A DNA stretch of 64,000 nucleotides from Haloarcula mannanilytica (GCF_005406125.1 NZ_BIXZ01000006.1:165504-229503), one strand, 5' to 3'; positions 43,103 to 53,024 are shown, counted from the first letter of the stretch. The notes: a model not told the origin generated them from the sequence alone. Numbers and translations: made by a program.

Positions 43103-45283
43103 TTACGTCGCCAATAGCTCGATTGGATGACGTGGCTGTCGTTCCAGCAGGGCGTCGATCTGTTCGAGACAGGAGGTCCCGCTGGCGACCACGGCCCGCT
43201 CTTGGACGCCATCATCGCGCAGTTGCGTCCGGAGCCTGTCGCCGACATCCATGCTCAGTTCGTAGTAGTCGGACTTGTACCCGAAGCTCCCGGCCATGCC
43301 ACAACACTCCACGTCGGACGTGACCACGTCGTAGCCGCAGTCTTCGAGGACAGCAACGGTATGGGCTTCGAGCCCGAGCGTCCGCTGCTGGCAGTGGCTG
43401 TGGTACGCGATTTCGGCCCCCTCGACAGTCGACAGTGAATCGACGGACGCCCCGTTGTCGAGCAGTCCGAAGACGTACTCGAACACCTCGTAGCTGTTCT
43501 CCGCAATGTCGGTGAACGCCGCCTCGTCGAGCAGTCGCTCGTACTCGCGCGTGAACATCGCGTGGTCGCTCGGTTCGATGACGACCACGTCTCGGCCGTC
43601 CTCGATATGAGGAGCGAGCGACTCTGTGACTCGTTCCGCGTGGTCGGTCGCCGTTGAAATCATCCCCTGGGACAGCGGTGCGCGCCCGCTGGAGGGCGTC
43701 GGTGGAACCACCACGTCGACACCTAGCGATTCGAGGACCTTCACGGCGGCTTTGCCACGGTCGACCTGCACGTGGTTCGTGTACAGGTCCGGGTAGAGTA
43801 CCGCCCGGCGTTCGGGGTCCTCTACCCGTGAATCACGGGAAGCGGCCCAGTCGACGAGCGTCTCTCGCTCGAACGTCGGGAGGTCCCGACGCGGGTCGAT
43901 GTCCAAAATGCGGTCCATTGCCCGTCGAGAGAGGGTCGTCTCGGCCAGCCAGTTCGACACCGGGGCGGTGGCGCTGCCCAGTTTCGCAACGGTCTCGAAG
44001 TTCCCGAAAAAGCGCTTTTGCAGGGGCGCACCGTCCTCCTCTTCGTCGGGAGTGAGCCCGTCGACGAGCCACTCCCCAGGGGCGTCCTTGTCGCGGTTGA
44101 TCCGGTCCCGGACGACAGTGTTGATCCACGGGATGTCGATGCCGACCGGACAGGCGTTCACACAGCGCGTACACCCGGTACAGAGGTCGTTGAACTCCTC
44201 GGCCACGTCCAGGCCCTCGATGCCGGCTTCCCAGCCGGTCGCAATGCCACCCGAATACGTCTCCCCGCCGAAGGCGTGGCCGCCGACGCTCTGGAAGTTC
44301 GCACAGGAGTTCGAGCAGGCGGAACACCGGATGCAGTACAGCGTCTCCCTGAGGTGTTCGTCATCGCGGATCTCAAGCCGACCGTTGTCGATGAGCACGA
44401 GATGGAAATCGCGGTCGGAATCGAATTCTGATAGCGGCGTTTGGTCGTCGGTGAAATCGACGACCGGCGTATCGACCGGCGGGGTCAGCAGCGAGACGTA
44501 CGACGTGATGTCCTGGCCGGTCCCCGACCGACCGATGAGTTCGATAAAGGGATGCAGGTCCGAAACCGTCGGGATGACCTTCTCGACGCCGGCCACGGCG
44601 ACGTGTGTATCCGTCGCCGCGACTGTTTTGCGGGCGTTACCCTCGCTGGTGACCAGCGCCATCGTCCCGGTATCGGCCGTGATGAAGTTCGCGCCTGTGA
44701 TACCGACTTCCGCGTCGATGATCTGTTCACCCAGTTTCTCGCGGGCGAAACGGGTCAACTCCTCGGCGGTTTCCAGCGGTTCGTCGGGGTCGAACCGTTC
44801 GTTGAACAGTTCTGCGATGCTTTCGCGGGATTTGTGAATCGCTGGAGCGACGATGTGGGAGGGGGCTTCGTCAGCGACCTGCAACACCCACTCGCCCAAG
44901 TCCGTCTCGACCACATCCACGCCGTCTTCTTCGAGTGCGTCGTTGACCTCGATCTCCTCGCTCGTCATCGACTTGCTCTTAACGACCCGGTCGGCTGCTC
45001 GCTCGTCGACAACGTCGCGGATGTAGTCGTTCGCATCGGCGGCGTCGTCGGCGATATACACCGTCCCGCCGTTCGATTCGATGGTTTCGGTCAACTGGTC
45101 GAGAAGATTCGGTAGATCGGCGATAGCGTCCTCTTTGATACTCCGGGCGGCGCGTTTGAGGTCCTCGTAGTCTTCCAGGTCCGCCACAGAGTCATAGCGC
45201 CCCGCGTTGAATCCCTGCGTGTTTTCCGCGATTGCCGCTCCTTCCGTCCGCATCAGTTCGCGGAGTTCGTCGGCGGTCGCCAT
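43103..45283 (-). CDS. LutB-LutA fusion: iron-sulfur L-lactate oxidation protein
   Basis: 726 residues. N-terminal LUD domain (about 60-300), two 4Fe-4S Cys clusters (CIRCSACSNSCANF and CTGCTRCVNACPVG), then a C-terminal CCG domain with SHCQQRTLG and VECCGMAGSFGYKSD. This is LutB followed by LutA in one chain, whereas Bacillus has separate lutA and lutB. With LutC (two bases upstream) it should oxidise L-lactate to pyruvate and pass electrons to the membrane pool. L-lactate is one product of the diketo-hydrolase route for L-rhamnose, which explains its position in this locus. Confidence 0.88.
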   Translation of the reverse strand: MATADELRELMRTEGAAIAENTQGFNAGRYDSVADLEDYEDLKRAARSIKEDAIADLPNLLDQLTETIESNGGTVYIADDAADANDYIRDVVDERAADRVVKSKSMTSEEIEVNDALEEDGVDVVETDLGEWVLQVADEAPSHIVAPAIHKSRESIAELFNERFDPDEPLETAEELTRFAREKLGEQIIDAEVGITGANFITADTGTMALVTSEGNARKTVAATDTHVAVAGVEKVIPTVSDLHPFIELIGRSGTGQDITSYVSLLTPPVDTPVVDFTDDQTPLSEFDSDRDFHLVLIDNGRLEIRDDEHLRETLYCIRCSACSNSCANFQSVGGHAFGGETYSGGIATGWEAGIEGLDVAEEFNDLCTGCTRCVNACPVGIDIPWINTVVRDRINRDKDAPGEWLVDGLTPDEEEDGAPLQKRFFGNFETVAKLGSATAPVSNWLAETTLSRRAMDRILDIDPRRDLPTFERETLVDWAASRDSRVEDPERRAVLYPDLYTNHVQVDRGKAAVKVLESLGVDVVVPPTPSSGRAPLSQGMISTATDHAERVTESLAPHIEDGRDVVVIEPSDHAMFTREYERLLDEAAFTDIAENSYEVFEYVFGLLDNGASVDSLSTVEGAEIAYHSHCQQRTLGLEAHTVAVLEDCGYDVVTSDVECCGMAGSFGYKSDYYELSMDVGDRLRTQLRDDGVQERAVVASGTSCLEQIDALLERQPRHPIELLAT

Positions 45284-45285
45284 CG

Positions 45286-45804
45286 TCAGGCCCCCTCCTC
45301 GACGACGATAACGTAGACCGATTCTGGGCCGTGGGCTCCTTTGACGAGCGCGCCCATATCAGCCGTCGCGCTCGGCCCGGTAGCGATGATGGCGCTCCCG
45401 CCAGTATCGTTGAACCGCTCGTCCAGTTCTGCCACCGCCGCGTCCATATCTGGCTGGATGTCTTCCTCGTGAAGGATGGCGACATGGCGCTCGACGAACA
45501 GGCTCACGAGTTCGCTGGCCTCGTCAGTCATCGTCAGAACGAGTGAGCCGTAGTCTCCCACGCCGAGTTCGGCGCCGGTGACGCCGGTGGTCGCCTCGCG
45601 GAGCGCCACCGGCGTCGGGTCGACCGTTACCGGCGTCTCCGCGAGCGAAAACCCTTCCGCCCCCATCCCGTCGAGTGCCACGCCAACTGCGGGCTCTGTT
45701 ATCGCGTCCTCGATTGTATCCCCGAGTCCGGACTCGATTGTGCGTGTGACTGTCACACCCAATTCTTCGAGGGATGTCTCGAACGCCGTGCGTGTGTTTG
45801 CCAT
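45286..45804 (-). CDS. LutC-like LUD-domain protein
   Basis: 172 residues, a single LUD domain: TPVALREATTGVTGAELGVGD (split here for clarity: GVTGAELGVGDYGSLVL) and IIATGPSATADMGALVKGAHGP, the LutC signature with the terminal G-x-H-G-P. First gene of a two-gene minus-strand operon with the LutB-LutA fusion, two bases apart. Divergent from the sugar-binding protein gene at 46001. Confidence 0.88.
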   Translation of the reverse strand: MANTRTAFETSLEELGVTVTRTIESGLGDTIEDAITEPAVGVALDGMGAEGFSLAETPVTVDPTPVALREATTGVTGAELGVGDYGSLVLTMTDEASELVSLFVERHVAILHEEDIQPDMDAAVAELDERFNDTGGSAIIATGPSATADMGALVKGAHGPESVYVIVVEEGA

Positions 45805-45962
45805 CGTACCTGATTGGTTAGTCTACACCGTCATTTAGCTTTGGTCTCACCCGAAGGTCCGACCGCTGTCACTCACGATGTTCGATTTATTTTGTCGTCT
45901 ATGGCTGTCGTGGCGCGTCACAACGGATACTCGAACCATCGGACGTTCAGAGTCCCGGTACA

Positions 45963-45973
45963 TTTATTATATA
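45963..45973 (+). promoter_or_regulatory. TATA box of the second sugar ABC transporter
   Basis: TTTATTATATA centred about 32 bases before the ATG at 46001. No TCC-NN-TATTA-NN-GGA palindrome was found just upstream, so control may act through a different site. Confidence 0.5.
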
Positions 45974-46000
45974 GGACTCTCCTTTTGGTAATAGTGGATC

Positions 46001-47455
46001 ATGACAGACAAGAACACAGCACACGGACTGGACAGGCGTCAGTATCTGACAGGGGTCAGCGCTGCGATTGCCGCTGGCTTCGCTGGCTGTAGCGGCGGTG
46101 GAGACGGCGGCGACGGCGGCAGCGGTAACGGAGATGGAAACGGGGGCAACGGTGGTTCCGGAACACAAGACCTTGATTTCTGGTTGTTCGGTGGCATCCC
46201 GGCGGAACGGGAGTACATCAGCGGACACTACGACAGCTACGGCGACCACAACGTGAGCTATCAGCACCAGGAGTGGGGGCAGAAATACCAGATCATCGCC
46301 TCCGCCGCGGCCAACAACAACCTGCCGGACGTGATGGCGGGGCAGTGCCAGCAGATTCCCGACTACGTCGGTGCGCAGGCGATTCAGCCCCTCGACCAGG
46401 AACCGTTCCAGGACCAGCTCGAAGAGATTAACAGCCACTTCATCCAGGCTAACATCGACACGGTCGTCTACGAGGGGCTGGGCGACACCGACGGCGAGCG
46501 CCAGTGGGGGCTTCCCGGGGGCTACGCCGACCTCGGACCGTTTATCGACATCCGAACCGACTACCTCGAACAGACGAGCTTCGACCAGCCGCCGCGCAAC
46601 TGGCCCGAACTGATACAACTCGGCGAGGAGATGCAGGAAATCGACGATGTCTCGGCGGCCATCACCGCACCCGGAACCGACTTCGGACTGACGACCGGCT
46701 ACTTCATCGGGTTCGTGTACGCGAACGGCGGCCGCTACTTCGACCCCGAATCCATGGAGGCGACGGTCGACCAACCGGGCTTCGTCGACGCGGTGAAACT
46801 CTACCAGGACATCGCGGAGGCCGGCCTGTTCCCGGACTCGATGGCGGAGAACAACCACATCGACGCCGGTCGCCTCCTCCGGGAGGGCGAGTCGGGCATC
46901 TTCATTACGTACTCGCACGCGAACGCGGTGTACCAGACGACCGGTGCGCCACAGGAGTGGCTCGACGGCGAGGGCCACACCGTCACCCGCGCACCGCTCC
47001 CGGAGAACCCGTCGGGTGACTTCCAGCCACAGGACCTCCTGTTACAGAACGCACAGGGATTCATGCTGGGCAATGGCACCGAGAGCGACGCCGAACGACA
47101 GGCCGCCTTCGACTACACGAGCTGGTGGAACCAGCCCGAGCAGCTCGCGCCCTGGACCTACACCGCGGACGCTGACGTGGGTATCCGCGGACGGGTCCCA
47201 ACGCTTGAAAGCGCCTTCGAGGAGCCAAGCGACCTGTTCATGAGTCAGTTCGGTGACCTCGTTACGCTGTATGAGAACGACGACCTGTTCACCCGGACCT
47301 CGCGGTTCCCTTCGTTCTCCGGCATTGCTTCCATCCAGAGCATCATCAACACGCAGGTCATCCAGCCGGTCGTCCTCGGGAATGCGACCGCCGAAGAGGC
47401 CTGTAGCAACGCCAACTCCCAGGTGCAGGAAGTCGTCGACGAACAGATCGCCTGA
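46001..47455 (+). CDS. Sugar-binding lipoprotein, second CUT1 transporter
   Basis: 484 residues. LDRRQYLTGVSAAIAAGFAG then C shows Tat signal and lipobox. A Gly-rich linker (about 32-50) follows, then a family 1 solute-binding protein: LDFWLFGGIPAEREYI, AITAPGTDFGLTTGYFIGF. First gene of an operon with two permeases and an ATPase. The surrounding enzymes suggest L-rhamnose, a rhamnoside or another 6-deoxysugar as ligand. Confidence 0.9.
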   Translation: MTDKNTAHGLDRRQYLTGVSAAIAAGFAGCSGGGDGGDGGSGNGDGNGGNGGSGTQDLDFWLFGGIPAEREYISGHYDSYGDHNVSYQHQEWGQKYQIIASAAANNNLPDVMAGQCQQIPDYVGAQAIQPLDQEPFQDQLEEINSHFIQANIDTVVYEGLGDTDGERQWGLPGGYADLGPFIDIRTDYLEQTSFDQPPRNWPELIQLGEEMQEIDDVSAAITAPGTDFGLTTGYFIGFVYANGGRYFDPESMEATVDQPGFVDAVKLYQDIAEAGLFPDSMAENNHIDAGRLLREGESGIFITYSHANAVYQTTGAPQEWLDGEGHTVTRAPLPENPSGDFQPQDLLLQNAQGFMLGNGTESDAERQAAFDYTSWWNQPEQLAPWTYTADADVGIRGRVPTLESAFEEPSDLFMSQFGDLVTLYENDDLFTRTSRFPSFSGIASIQSIINTQVIQPVVLGNATAEEACSNANSQVQEVVDEQIA

Positions 47456-47505
47456 GTGGGCGCGGTGCCCGAAACTACGACATTCGGAGGACGTGTTCAC
47501 CATCT

Positions 47506-48432
47506 ATGAGTTACGTAGACCAAGCCCAGTCGTCGTACCGCAACGTGACCAGATACATCCCCGAGAGTCTGCGGGTGTATCTCCCGATCCTGCCCGTGAT
47601 GGCGTTAGTCGGGCTGTTCATCCTCTATCCCATCGCGCAGGCCATCTACTCGAGCTTTTTCACCAAGAGCCTCCTCAGGCCCAGTGAAGCCGAGTTCGTG
47701 GGCCTCGCGAACTACGTCGAAATCTGGACAGACCCGGACATCCACCAGGTGCTCTGGAACACGTTCGTCTGGGTGACTGTCGGTAGCCTGGCCGCAATCG
47801 TCCTCGGGTTCCTGATGGGATGGCTTCTCAACGAGAAACTCCCCTATACGAGCGTCGCCAGCGCTATCGTCCTGATTCCGTGGGTCCTTCCGCGGGTGGT
47901 CGGGGCGTCAATCTGGCAGTTCATGTTCGGCGGGTCCCAGGGTATCGTGAACGAACTCCTCGTCCAGCTGGGCGTCATCGACGAGTACATCGTCATGCTC
48001 GGGGCGACTGAGTACTCCCTGTGGCCGCCGATTATCGGGATGATTTGGCGGCTCGCACCCTTATTCGCACTCCTCACGCTGACTTCGTTGCAGGGTATCG
48101 ACGAGCACCTTTACGAAGCCGCGCGGATGGACGGGGCGACGCCGTGGGAGCAGTTCCGCTACATCACCATCCCGATGATGAAGTACAACCTCGCCATCGG
48201 CTTCCTCCTGATGCTCATCTACAACGTCCGGAACTTCTCGATGGTTTGGGTGATGACCAAGGGCGGGCCCGGCGTCTCCAGCAGCACGCTGCCGGTGATG
48301 ATATACCGCGCCGCGTTCATCGACTTCGAGGTCGGGTTCGCCTCGGCCCTGTCGGTGTTGCTGTTCGTCGTGCTGCTCGTGTTCTCGTACTACTACATCA
48401 AGTTCTACGACAAAGTCAGAGGTGAAATGTAA
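47506..48432 (+). CDS. Sugar ABC transporter permease (MalF/UgpA-like)
   Basis: 308 residues, six membrane segments, EAA loop DEHLYEAARMDGATPWEQFR near residue 205. Follows the binding protein by 50 bases. Its stop overlaps the next permease start (TAATG). Confidence 0.92.
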   Translation: MSYVDQAQSSYRNVTRYIPESLRVYLPILPVMALVGLFILYPIAQAIYSSFFTKSLLRPSEAEFVGLANYVEIWTDPDIHQVLWNTFVWVTVGSLAAIVLGFLMGWLLNEKLPYTSVASAIVLIPWVLPRVVGASIWQFMFGGSQGIVNELLVQLGVIDEYIVMLGATEYSLWPPIIGMIWRLAPLFALLTLTSLQGIDEHLYEAARMDGATPWEQFRYITIPMMKYNLAIGFLLMLIYNVRNFSMVWVMTKGGPGVSSSTLPVMIYRAAFIDFEVGFASALSVLLFVVLLVFSYYYIKFYDKVRGEM

Positions 48433-49397
48433 TGGCGACAGACAACTCAGATCCGACGGCGGAGTACAGACGGAACCAGTCGTGGCTCTACGACTCGAAA
48501 ACGGGCGGATACGTCCGGAAAACTGCTATCGGCCTGCTGACGCTCGTTATCGGTGTGTTCGTCCTGTTTCCGCTGTACTGGATGGTCGCCACAGCGTTCA
48601 AGACGACGGCCGAGATACAGCAGATTCCGCCAACGGTGTTTCCGGAGAATCCGTCGTTTGAGGGGTTCAGGCTCGTCATTGAGTCGTCGATTCAGGCCGG
48701 CGGCTATGCGGGGCTGGTGAACGACCTGCTCGGGATTACCGTCACCTCCGCCATCGACATCAATCTGCTCGCCCTCATCGTCAACAGTCTGAAGGTCGCC
48801 GTCGGTGCGGGGCTTATCGCCGTCATCCTCGGCACTGGGGCGTCGTACGTGCTCTCGCGACGGGAGTTCCGCGGGAAGAACCTGCTGATGTCACTCCTGC
48901 TCGCCTCGCTGATGTTCCCCGGGACCGCCATCATGGTGCCCGAGTGGGAACTCATTTCGACGCTTGGCCTGTTCAACACGCATCTCGCGCTCATCCTCAT
49001 CTACGGCGCGATGACTGCGCCGTTCGTCGTCTGGCTGATGAAGGGCTTTTTCGATGACTTCCCGGACTCGATCATCGAGGCCTCACAGATCGACCAGTGC
49101 ACCCCCTTCGAGACGTTCTGGTACGTGCTGGTCCCGATGGCGCGAAACTCGCTGATTGCGTCGTTCATCTTCGCGTTCCTGCTGGCGTGGAACGAACTGG
49201 TGTTCGCGCTCACGCTGCTTGACAACTCGAAATTCACGGTGCCGCCCGGCCTGCTCACGTTCGTCCAGGGGTTCAACACCCAGTGGAACGTCGTCGCAGC
49301 GGCGTCGATTATCGTCTCGATTCCAGTGCTGGCCGGACTGGCATACATCCAGCGGTACTTCGTGCAGGGCCTGACCGGCGGTGCAATCAAGGGCTGA
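48432..49397 (+). CDS. Sugar ABC transporter permease (MalG/UgpE-like)
   Basis: 321 residues, six membrane segments, an EAA-like loop PDSIIEASQIDQCTPFETFW near residue 220, with Asp/Gln-Cys replacing the usual Ala/Gly residues of the loop. It keeps the general D-x3-EA pattern. One extra predicted extracellular stretch (about 75-105) separates the first two membrane segments. Translationally coupled to the first permease. Confidence 0.92.
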   Translation: MATDNSDPTAEYRRNQSWLYDSKTGGYVRKTAIGLLTLVIGVFVLFPLYWMVATAFKTTAEIQQIPPTVFPENPSFEGFRLVIESSIQAGGYAGLVNDLLGITVTSAIDINLLALIVNSLKVAVGAGLIAVILGTGASYVLSRREFRGKNLLMSLLLASLMFPGTAIMVPEWELISTLGLFNTHLALILIYGAMTAPFVVWLMKGFFDDFPDSIIEASQIDQCTPFETFWYVLVPMARNSLIASFIFAFLLAWNELVFALTLLDNSKFTVPPGLLTFVQGFNTQWNVVAAASIIVSIPVLAGLAYIQRYFVQGLTGGAIKG

Positions 49398-49456
49398 CTC
49401 CCTGGTCTTTTTTATCGGCACTACCTTTATATTGGGTTAGATGGTATCACTTTGCA

Positions 49457-50623
49457 ATGACACACCTCGAGCTTGATAGTGTCAAGAAAGTGTTCGGCGA
49501 CCCGGAGAAGGAGGGGGTCGTCGCGGTAAACGACTTAGACATCGACGTGCCAGACGGTGACTTCCTCGTGTTGCTTGGCCCCAGCGGGTGCGGGAAGACG
49601 ACGACGCTCCGGATGATCGGCGGGCTCGAAGACCCGACGGAAGGCGAAGTCCGGTTCGATGGGACCGTCGTCAATGATGTCAAAGCCCGGAATCGCGACG
49701 TAGCGATGGTGTTCCAGGACTTCGCACTGTACCCGCACATGACCGTCCGGGAGAACCTCGGGTTCGGACTCCGCCGTGAGAACAACGACATGACTGACGC
49801 GGAGATCAACGAGCGCGTGACAGAGGTCGCTGAGATGCTCGAAATCGAGGAGTTGCTGAACAACAAGCCGGCACAGCTCTCGGGCGGCCAGAAGCAACGC
49901 GTCGCGCTCGGACGGGCAATTATCCGTGAACCGCGGCTGTTCCTCTTCGACGAGCCGCTGGCGAACCTCGATGCGAAACTGCGAAAGACGATGCGGACCG
50001 AAATCGACGAACTCCAGTCGGAAGTCGGCATCACGTCGGCGTACGTCACGCACAACCAGGAGGAGGCGATGACAATCGCAGACAAGATAGCGATTCTCGA
50101 CGACGGGGAACTCCAGCAGCTCGGGACGCCGGATCAGGTATTCAACGAGCCAGCAAATTTGTTCGTTGCGCAGTTCGTCGGGAGCCCGGACATGAATCTG
50201 TTCGAGGGGGCGCTCAGTGAACGGACCGACTCGTACCGTATCGAGATGGATGTCGCCTCCTTCGATATCCCGAAGCGACTCGTCGATACGGAGATAGACA
50301 CGCAGGACGTTCTCGTCGGGTTCCGTCCGCAGGACCTCTATCAGGCACGTACCCGAGCGACGGACGGTCCCGACTTCGAGACACAGGTCCGTGTGGTCGA
50401 ACCGGTCGGGACTGAAGCAATCGTCCACGGCACGTCTGCCCTCGGCGACGTGACCGCGAAGGTCGGCCGCTTCCATGATCTCGAACCGGACGACCAGATG
50501 GAACTGACAATCGCTCCGGAGCACATTTATCTCTTCGACCCAACTACCGAATCGCTACTGAAAGGTCGCCTCGTCACCGAGCGAGCAGAGGGCGGGGCGT
50601 CAGCCGATAGCGTCGAAGCCTAG
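49457..50623 (+). CDS. Sugar ABC transporter ATP-binding protein (CUT1)
   Basis: 388 residues from the ATG at 49457. Walker A GPSGCGKTT, VFQDFALYPHMTV, signature LSGGQKQRVALGRA, Walker B LFLFDEPLANLDA, H-loop YVTHNQEEAM, C-terminal TOBE/OB domain with VLVGFRPQDLYQA. The frame remains open 174 bases upstream into the permease gene, but MTHLELDSVKKVFG matches the family's usual start and is preceded by a TATA-like TTTATATTG near 49427-49435. Confidence 0.92.
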   Translation: MTHLELDSVKKVFGDPEKEGVVAVNDLDIDVPDGDFLVLLGPSGCGKTTTLRMIGGLEDPTEGEVRFDGTVVNDVKARNRDVAMVFQDFALYPHMTVRENLGFGLRRENNDMTDAEINERVTEVAEMLEIEELLNNKPAQLSGGQKQRVALGRAIIREPRLFLFDEPLANLDAKLRKTMRTEIDELQSEVGITSAYVTHNQEEAMTIADKIAILDDGELQQLGTPDQVFNEPANLFVAQFVGSPDMNLFEGALSERTDSYRIEMDVASFDIPKRLVDTEIDTQDVLVGFRPQDLYQARTRATDGPDFETQVRVVEPVGTEAIVHGTSALGDVTAKVGRFHDLEPDDQMELTIAPEHIYLFDPTTESLLKGRLVTERAEGGASADSVEA

Positions 50624-50649
50624 CGAAACAATCCAACATCATCACAATC

Positions 50650-51681
50650 ATGAAAGCAATCGTTCAAACCGGTCCACGGGAAGTCGAGACACAGGACAGA
50701 GAGAAACCGACAGTAGAATCCGACGAGGTACTCGTCAAAGTCCACACGGCAGGCCTCTGTGGGAGTGACGCACACGCCTACAAGTATGACGGCGGCTACG
50801 AGTGGATCCCGATTCCGCGGATCATGGGCCACGAGTACTCCGGCAAAGTCGTCGAGGTCGGCGATGCTGTCGAGGGATTCGCCGCGGGCGACAACGTCAT
50901 CGAGGAGCCGATCCACGACTGCGGGCACTGCTTTCAGTGCAAGAACGGGCAGCCAAACGTCTGCCAGAACTTCTCCATTACGGGGATGCACCGAGATGGC
51001 GCATACGCTGAGTACGTCACAGTCGCACCCGAGCACCTCCATGCCGTCCCCGAGGACGTACCGCTACGGCAGGCAGCCGTCACGGAGCCGCTAAGCATCG
51101 CAACGCGGGCAGTGCTCGAACAGTCGGTGACGACGCCCGGCGACAACGTGCTGGTCGAAGGCCCGGGTCCTATTGGGGTGCTGGTCGCCGCTGTCGCGGA
51201 TTCACTCGGTGCGAACGTCCTGGTTTCCGGTCTCGACCAGGACGCGGTGTACCGGCTCCCACTCCTCAATGACCTGGGTATCGACACGATGAACGCCCAG
51301 TCAGAGGATCTCGAAGCACAGGCCGAAGCCCGCACGGACGGTATCGGGTTCGATGTCGTGTTCGACTCGACCGGACACCACTCCGGTATCGGCACAGCAA
51401 TCGAACACGTCCGGAAGGGTGGACAGGTAGTCATGGTCGGGATTCCAAACGACACGAGCGAAGTCACGTTCACGTCCACGGTTCGTGGCGAGGTCGATGT
51501 CAACACGTCCTACGGCTCGACGTGGACGAACTTCGAACAGGCGCTTCGACTGATGGAGCGAGGCGAAATCGCCGTTGAAAAGATACTGGACACCTCCTAC
51601 GGCATGGATGACCCTGCGGCAGCCTTCGAGGCGTTCCTCGCCTCCGAGACCTGCAAACCGGTGTTCCAGTTCGGCGACTGA
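50650..51681 (+). CDS. Zinc-dependent medium-chain alcohol dehydrogenase
   Basis: 343 residues. Catalytic zinc residues C37, H61 and E62 (LCGSD, GHEYSG), structural zinc cysteines C91, C94, C97 and C105 (CGHCFQC...C), NAD fold VEGPGPIGVLVAAVADSLGA. Similar to sorbitol and threonine dehydrogenases. It follows the transporter ATPase by 26 bases and precedes the dehydratase. In the rhamnose route it could oxidise L-rhamnose at C1 or, more likely for this family, the C4 hydroxyl of 2-keto-3-deoxy-L-rhamnonate. Which one is not settled by sequence. Confidence 0.88.
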   Translation: MKAIVQTGPREVETQDREKPTVESDEVLVKVHTAGLCGSDAHAYKYDGGYEWIPIPRIMGHEYSGKVVEVGDAVEGFAAGDNVIEEPIHDCGHCFQCKNGQPNVCQNFSITGMHRDGAYAEYVTVAPEHLHAVPEDVPLRQAAVTEPLSIATRAVLEQSVTTPGDNVLVEGPGPIGVLVAAVADSLGANVLVSGLDQDAVYRLPLLNDLGIDTMNAQSEDLEAQAEARTDGIGFDVVFDSTGHHSGIGTAIEHVRKGGQVVMVGIPNDTSEVTFTSTVRGEVDVNTSYGSTWTNFEQALRLMERGEIAVEKILDTSYGMDDPAAAFEAFLASETCKPVFQFGD

Positions 51682-51815
51682 GCACTCCGGAGCTGTCCGC
51701 CCACGCACGGCGGTCGAACACTGGTGAGACTGCGATCCCCGTCAAAATGGGCGTGAGACGGTGACAGAAAAGGTTTTACTGCTGCCGCAAACACGTCTAC
51801 GTACGCGACTGACCC

Positions 51816-53021
51816 ATGGAAATCACAGACATCTCAGCGACGAAAGTCAGCAACGAGTCGTGGGGGGAGTTCATCGAGTTCCCACTCGTCACGATCATGT
51901 CGAAGTACGACGAGTACCGCAACGTCGACGGTGAGAACCCGCAGGCCCGCCGGAAGTGGATGGGGCCGGTCGGCGACGTGGTCGTCGAAGTAGAGACTGA
52001 CGCGGGCATCACCGGGGTCGGCGTCGGCAACTGGGGCACCGGTGCCATCGCCACCGTCGTCGAAGAAACGCTCTCGAAGATCGTACTCGGTGAGGACCCG
52101 ATGCGACGCGAACATCTCTGGGAGCAGATGTACCGCGCGACACTGCCCTTCGGGCGGAAAGGCGTCGCCGTCATGGCGATCAGCGCTGTCGACCAAGCGC
52201 TGTGGGACATCGCCGGTAAGGAAGCCGGAAAACCTGTCTACGAACTGCTCGGCGGTCCCACCACTGACGAGATCCCCGCCTACGCATCGAACCTCCATCC
52301 CGTCGATATGGAGAAGCTAGAACGCGAGGCCCAGGAATACGCCGAGGCGGGCTTCGACGCGATGAAACTGCGCTTCCTCCATGGTCCCGAGGACGGTCGT
52401 GCCGGTATGGAGAAAAACGAGGAAATCGTCAAGACCGTTCGGGACGCAGTCGGCCACGAGATCGACATCGCTGGCGACGCATACATGGGCTGGTCGGTCA
52501 AGTACGCGAAGAAGATGACCCAGCGCCTGGCGAAATACGACATGGCATGGGTTGAGGAGCCGGTCATCGCCGACGACATCGACGGCTACGCCGAGGTCCG
52601 TGAGGCCGCGCCGATGCCCATCTCCGGCGGCGAACACGAATTCACGCGCTGGGGCCACGAGGACCTGCTCGAAGAGGAGGCTGTCGACATCCTCCAGCCC
52701 GACGTGGGCCGTGTTGGCGGTATCACGGAACTACAGAAGGTCGCGGACATGGCCGAAGTCCACGACGTGCCGGTGATCCCCCACGCCGGGACGAATCCGA
52801 CGCTCCACGCCATCGCGGGGCACACGAACATGCCGATGGCGGAGTACTTCCCGACGCCCGAGTGGTTCCAGGAACAGCAAGAAGAGCAGGATTCGACCTA
52901 CGCCGACGCCATCTTCCAGAACCCGCCCTCGCCGGAAGACGGCTCGATTCCGCTGCCCGACGAACCCGGCCTCAGCACGCAATTGAACCACGACGCGCTT
53001 GACCACTTCGCCGTGGAGTAA
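51816..53021 (+). CDS. L-rhamnonate dehydratase-like enolase-superfamily enzyme
   Basis: 401 residues. Metal ligands D221 (IAGDAYMGWS), E247 (AWVEEPV) and E273 (SGGEHEFTRWG), with D296 (LQPDVGRVGG) and H323 (VIPHAG) forming the His-Asp pair and K184 (AMKLRF) near the active site. GEHEFTRWG, QPDVG-x-x-GGITEL and HGPEDGRAG match L-rhamnonate dehydratase (RhmD) segments as recalled, and the N-terminal MSKYDEYR matches its substrate cap. Converts L-rhamnonate to 2-keto-3-deoxy-L-rhamnonate. A promoter-like GGTTTTACTG lies near 51768. L-fuconate or L-lyxonate could be alternative substrates. Confidence 0.87.
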   Translation: MEITDISATKVSNESWGEFIEFPLVTIMSKYDEYRNVDGENPQARRKWMGPVGDVVVEVETDAGITGVGVGNWGTGAIATVVEETLSKIVLGEDPMRREHLWEQMYRATLPFGRKGVAVMAISAVDQALWDIAGKEAGKPVYELLGGPTTDEIPAYASNLHPVDMEKLEREAQEYAEAGFDAMKLRFLHGPEDGRAGMEKNEEIVKTVRDAVGHEIDIAGDAYMGWSVKYAKKMTQRLAKYDMAWVEEPVIADDIDGYAEVREAAPMPISGGEHEFTRWGHEDLLEEEAVDILQPDVGRVGGITELQKVADMAEVHDVPVIPHAGTNPTLHAIAGHTNMPMAEYFPTPEWFQEQQEEQDSTYADAIFQNPPSPEDGSIPLPDEPGLSTQLNHDALDHFAVE

Positions 53022-53024
53022 CCC

